From: Armatimonadota bacterium
Lineage (GTDB): Bacteria; Sysuimicrobiota; Sysuimicrobiia; Sysuimicrobiales; VGFF01
NCBI GenBank assembly: GCA_016868955.1
Contig: VGFF01000104.1
Span: forward strand, 1 to 7,033
Length of the DNA: 7,033 nucleotides
Reading direction: 5' to 3'
The notes under the pieces were generated by a model. The model had not been told where the DNA came from. It did no database searches and saw only the letters and a list, made by a program, of their open reading frames with translations. Below are positions 5,971 to 7,033 of the stretch, piece by piece. Both the position numbers and the translations under genes were made by a program. The number at the start of each line of letters is the position of its first letter. Positions within the stretch are counted from its first letter, which is position 1.

Positions 5971-6162
5971 GACGGCGTAGGAGCGGCGCGACCCGGTGGC
6001 GTGCGGATCGAGCGTGTCGGGCTCGGCTCGGATCGCCACGACCAACGCCGCGCGCGCCTTCGGCGCGGGGGCGGCCGCGCCGTCCCCGCCTCCGATCGTC
6101 AGCGCGCCCGCCAGCAGCGCGATCCCCGCGATGCGCGGCAACGATCCAAGAAACCGGTTCAT

Positions 6163-6294
6163 GGAACCCTCCCGGAGGCTGACGGCAACGGCGGTCGAAA
6201 CTTCGGCAGCGAACGCTCGCGGCGGTAATCGTCGTTCGCGCGTCATGGACAGAGGATGTTTTCGGTTCGTTTTTGAAATCGTAGCACAGCCGAC
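6163..6294. promoter_or_regulatory. Divergent intergenic region with an AT-richer core
   Basis: This 132-bp gap separates the leftward binding-protein start from the rightward hydrolase start. Bases 6257-6287, with runs of T (TTTT and TTTTT), form one of the most AT-rich patches in the window, as expected of a promoter. A leftward -10 candidate is TACGAT (6283-6278) and a rightward one is TAGCAC (6282-6287). Both are weak and have no convincing -35, so the exact promoters are not resolved. Confidence 0.35.
6167..6173 (-). promoter_or_regulatory. Ribosome binding site of the substrate-binding-protein fragment
   Basis: On the minus strand GGGAGGG lies four bases before the ATG at 6162. It fixes the start at the signal peptide rather than at the upstream in-frame ATG at 6330, which would add 56 uncharacteristic residues. 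Confidence 0.6.
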
Positions 6295-6996
6295 ATGACG
6301 GACCTGCGCCCAAATCGCTTTCAATCCCATCTCGTCGCCTCGATCCTGGCGAATGCGCTCGGGCCGGATGTCGCGGAGCAGGTCCTGGCCGGGGCCGGCG
6401 CCGCCGATCTGCCGGCGCTGTCGCCGTCGGCACCGCGCGATCTGGACGCGCTCGCCGGGGAGCTGCGGCCTTTCTCGTCCTTGTACCGGGCGCTGGAGGA
6501 GCGGCTGCCGAAGGCCGAGGCGCTCGCGCTCGTGCGGCTGGCGATCCTGCGCAGCAGCTCAGCGGCGCACTTGGCGATGGCGGAAGCGCAGATCGCCGCT
6601 GCCGACGAGATCGCCGCGCCGGCGCGGGGGCCGTCGGACGCCGCGTTCGATGAGCCGCCGCTCAATGTCGTCAGCCCGCCGGCCCCGTCCTTTCAGATGC
6701 CGCTCGAGAAGCAGGCCGCCCCGTTCGACCGCGCCATGGCGTACTCCGCGTGTCGTGGCACGTTGTTCCGCTACGACAGCGAGGAAGTGCGCTTCCACGT
6801 CACCGACTGCCATTGGTGCCGCGCCATGGAGCGGGAAGGCACGCCGGAGCTGATCGAGTTCTTCTGCGAGACGGACGCACGATTCATGGACGACCACCCG
6901 ACGCATCGACTCCGGCTGTCGAGCACGATTGGCCGCGGCGGCGCGGTCTGCGACTTCCGATTCGTGCGCCGCGATGGCGCCCAGGAGGAGCGATGA
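6295..6996 (+). CDS. L-2-amino-thiazoline-4-carboxylic acid hydrolase family protein
   Basis: This 233-residue, probably cytoplasmic protein has no signal peptide or membrane helix. The C-terminal half matches the pattern of the ATC hydrolase family (PF14196): VTDCHWCRAMEREGTPEL at 169-186, FFCETDARFM at 189-198 with Cys191 and Asp194, and LRLSSTIGRGGAVCDFRF at 206-223 with Cys219-Asp220. The founding activity opens the ring of 2-amino-thiazoline-4-carboxylate to N-carbamoyl-cysteine or cysteine. Most members are uncharacterised, so the substrate here is unknown. Residues 1-105 are helical and rich in Ala and Leu, and a Pro/Ala-rich linker spans about 108-137. No Shine-Dalgarno sequence precedes the ATG; the start was chosen because it is the first in frame and follows the AT-rich patch closely. 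The stop overlaps the next start as ATGA, so the two genes form an operon. Confidence 0.72.
   Translation: MTDLRPNRFQSHLVASILANALGPDVAEQVLAGAGAADLPALSPSAPRDLDALAGELRPFSSLYRALEERLPKAEALALVRLAILRSSSAAHLAMAEAQIAAADEIAAPARGPSDAAFDEPPLNVVSPPAPSFQMPLEKQAAPFDRAMAYSACRGTLFRYDSEEVRFHVTDCHWCRAMEREGTPELIEFFCETDARFMDDHPTHRLRLSSTIGRGGAVCDFRFVRRDGAQEER
6983..6988 (+). promoter_or_regulatory. Ribosome binding site of the last, partial gene
   Basis: AGGAGG lies four bases before the ATG at 6993, inside the end of the hydrolase gene. It is the best Shine-Dalgarno match seen in the window and supports the short gene start at the edge. Confidence 0.65.
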
Positions 6997-7033
6997 CAAC
7001 GGATTCGGCGCTGCGGTTCTCCCCGGCGGCGTT
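6993..7033 (+). CDS. Unknown protein, N-terminus only (cut by the window edge)
   Basis: Thirteen complete codons read MTTDSALRFSPAA before the sequence ends. The call as a gene rests on the perfect ribosome binding site AGGAGG just upstream, the ATGA overlap with the hydrolase-family gene and the open frame. The residues are not enough to recognise a family. It is probably co-translated with the hydrolase and may act with it, but that is context only. Confidence 0.6.
   Translation, partial: MTTDSALRFSPAA

Larger units (their letters stand above)
5759..5980 (+). pseudogene. Bcr/CflA-type MFS drug transporter, N-terminal fragment
   Basis: From the GTG at 5759 about 58 codons match the start of Bcr/CflA drug-resistance transporters: a first membrane helix (LAVVIGILTSFGQMSIDMYL, about 10-29), the DMYLPALP signature at 26-33, and the start of helix 2 in AAVQLTLSVFFIGLSA at 44-59. 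The family expects a Gly-Gln continuation of helix 2 and about 400 residues in all. Here the frame instead reads ARTTSVSQMFFMTA and stops at 5978-5980. That last part is the antisense of the neighbouring binding-protein gene. The gene is therefore cut near 5930-5938 with no trace of helices 3 to 12, and it cannot make a transporter. An in-frame ATG at 5732 would add residues lying over the DUF420 start and has no ribosome binding site. The cut could be a real rearrangement or a misassembly. Confidence 0.72.
5752..6162 (-). pseudogene. Dipeptide/oligopeptide ABC transporter substrate-binding protein, N-terminal fragment
   Basis: The minus-strand frame starts at the ATG at 6162, preceded by the strong ribosome binding site GGGAGGG (6173-6167). 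Residues 1-31 form a signal peptide (MNRFLGSLPR then IAGIALLAGALTI), so the product would be periplasmic or membrane-anchored. LVVAIRAEPDTLDPH at about 39-53, followed by SYAVMKNICDTLVVR, is the classic mature N-terminus of the SBP_bac_5 (DppA/OppA) family, which is normally about 500-600 residues. Similarity ends after about 75 codons, near 5935. The frame stays open to a TAA at 5752-5754, but that part is the antisense of the MFS fragment and looks like no protein family. At least 85% of the gene is missing, and no permease or ATPase genes follow. The intact leader and ribosome binding site suggest a recent break or an assembly join. Confidence 0.72.

Noticed and set aside
5401..6228. Plus-strand open frame of 275 codons across the DUF420 and breakpoint region
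   Set aside because: Its Arg/Asp/His-rich composition has no domain pattern, and it is antisense to DUF420 and to the binding-protein fragment.

Overview
The window is GC-rich bacterial DNA with dense gene packing, frequent start/stop overlaps and GTG starts. The exported protein and the ABC-transporter binding-protein leader carry signal peptides, and the DUF420 gene suggests a respiring cell. I cannot assign a phylum from this sequence. An environmental, uncultivated-type, high-GC lineage is a guess only.

Left part (1-4402, + strand): a branched-chain amino acid operon. It contains the last codons of a probable leuD, then cimA (citramalate synthase), leuB (3-isopropylmalate dehydrogenase) and ilvD (dihydroxy-acid dehydratase). 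The genes overlap or nearly touch (ATGA overlap, 7-nt gap, 8-nt overlap), so translation is probably coupled. CimA makes citramalate from pyruvate and acetyl-CoA. LeuCD and LeuB convert it to 2-oxobutyrate. The IlvD step is then shared by isoleucine and valine. Together these genes point to a threonine-independent isoleucine route built on the leucine enzymes.

Middle part (4403-5733, - strand, convergent to the operon): a small exported protein that resembles the ectodomain of PEP-CTERM proteins but has an unusual Arg-flanked tail, and a four-helix DUF420 membrane protein of the kind linked to haem-copper oxidase assembly.

Right part (5734-6294): the most unusual stretch. The first ~60 codons of a Bcr/CflA-type drug-resistance MFS transporter (+) run head-on into the first ~75 codons of a dipeptide/oligopeptide ABC-transporter substrate-binding protein (-). 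Both lose their 3' parts at about the same point, near 5930-5940. This is a rearrangement scar or an assembly mis-join. A palindromic GTATAC sits in the 25-bp gap between DUF420 and the MFS fragment and could serve both directions.

End (6295-7033, + strand): a protein of the L-2-amino-thiazoline-4-carboxylic acid hydrolase family, overlapped by the start of another gene with a strong ribosome binding site that is cut by the window edge. No rRNA, tRNA, CRISPR array, insertion sequence or phage gene was seen.
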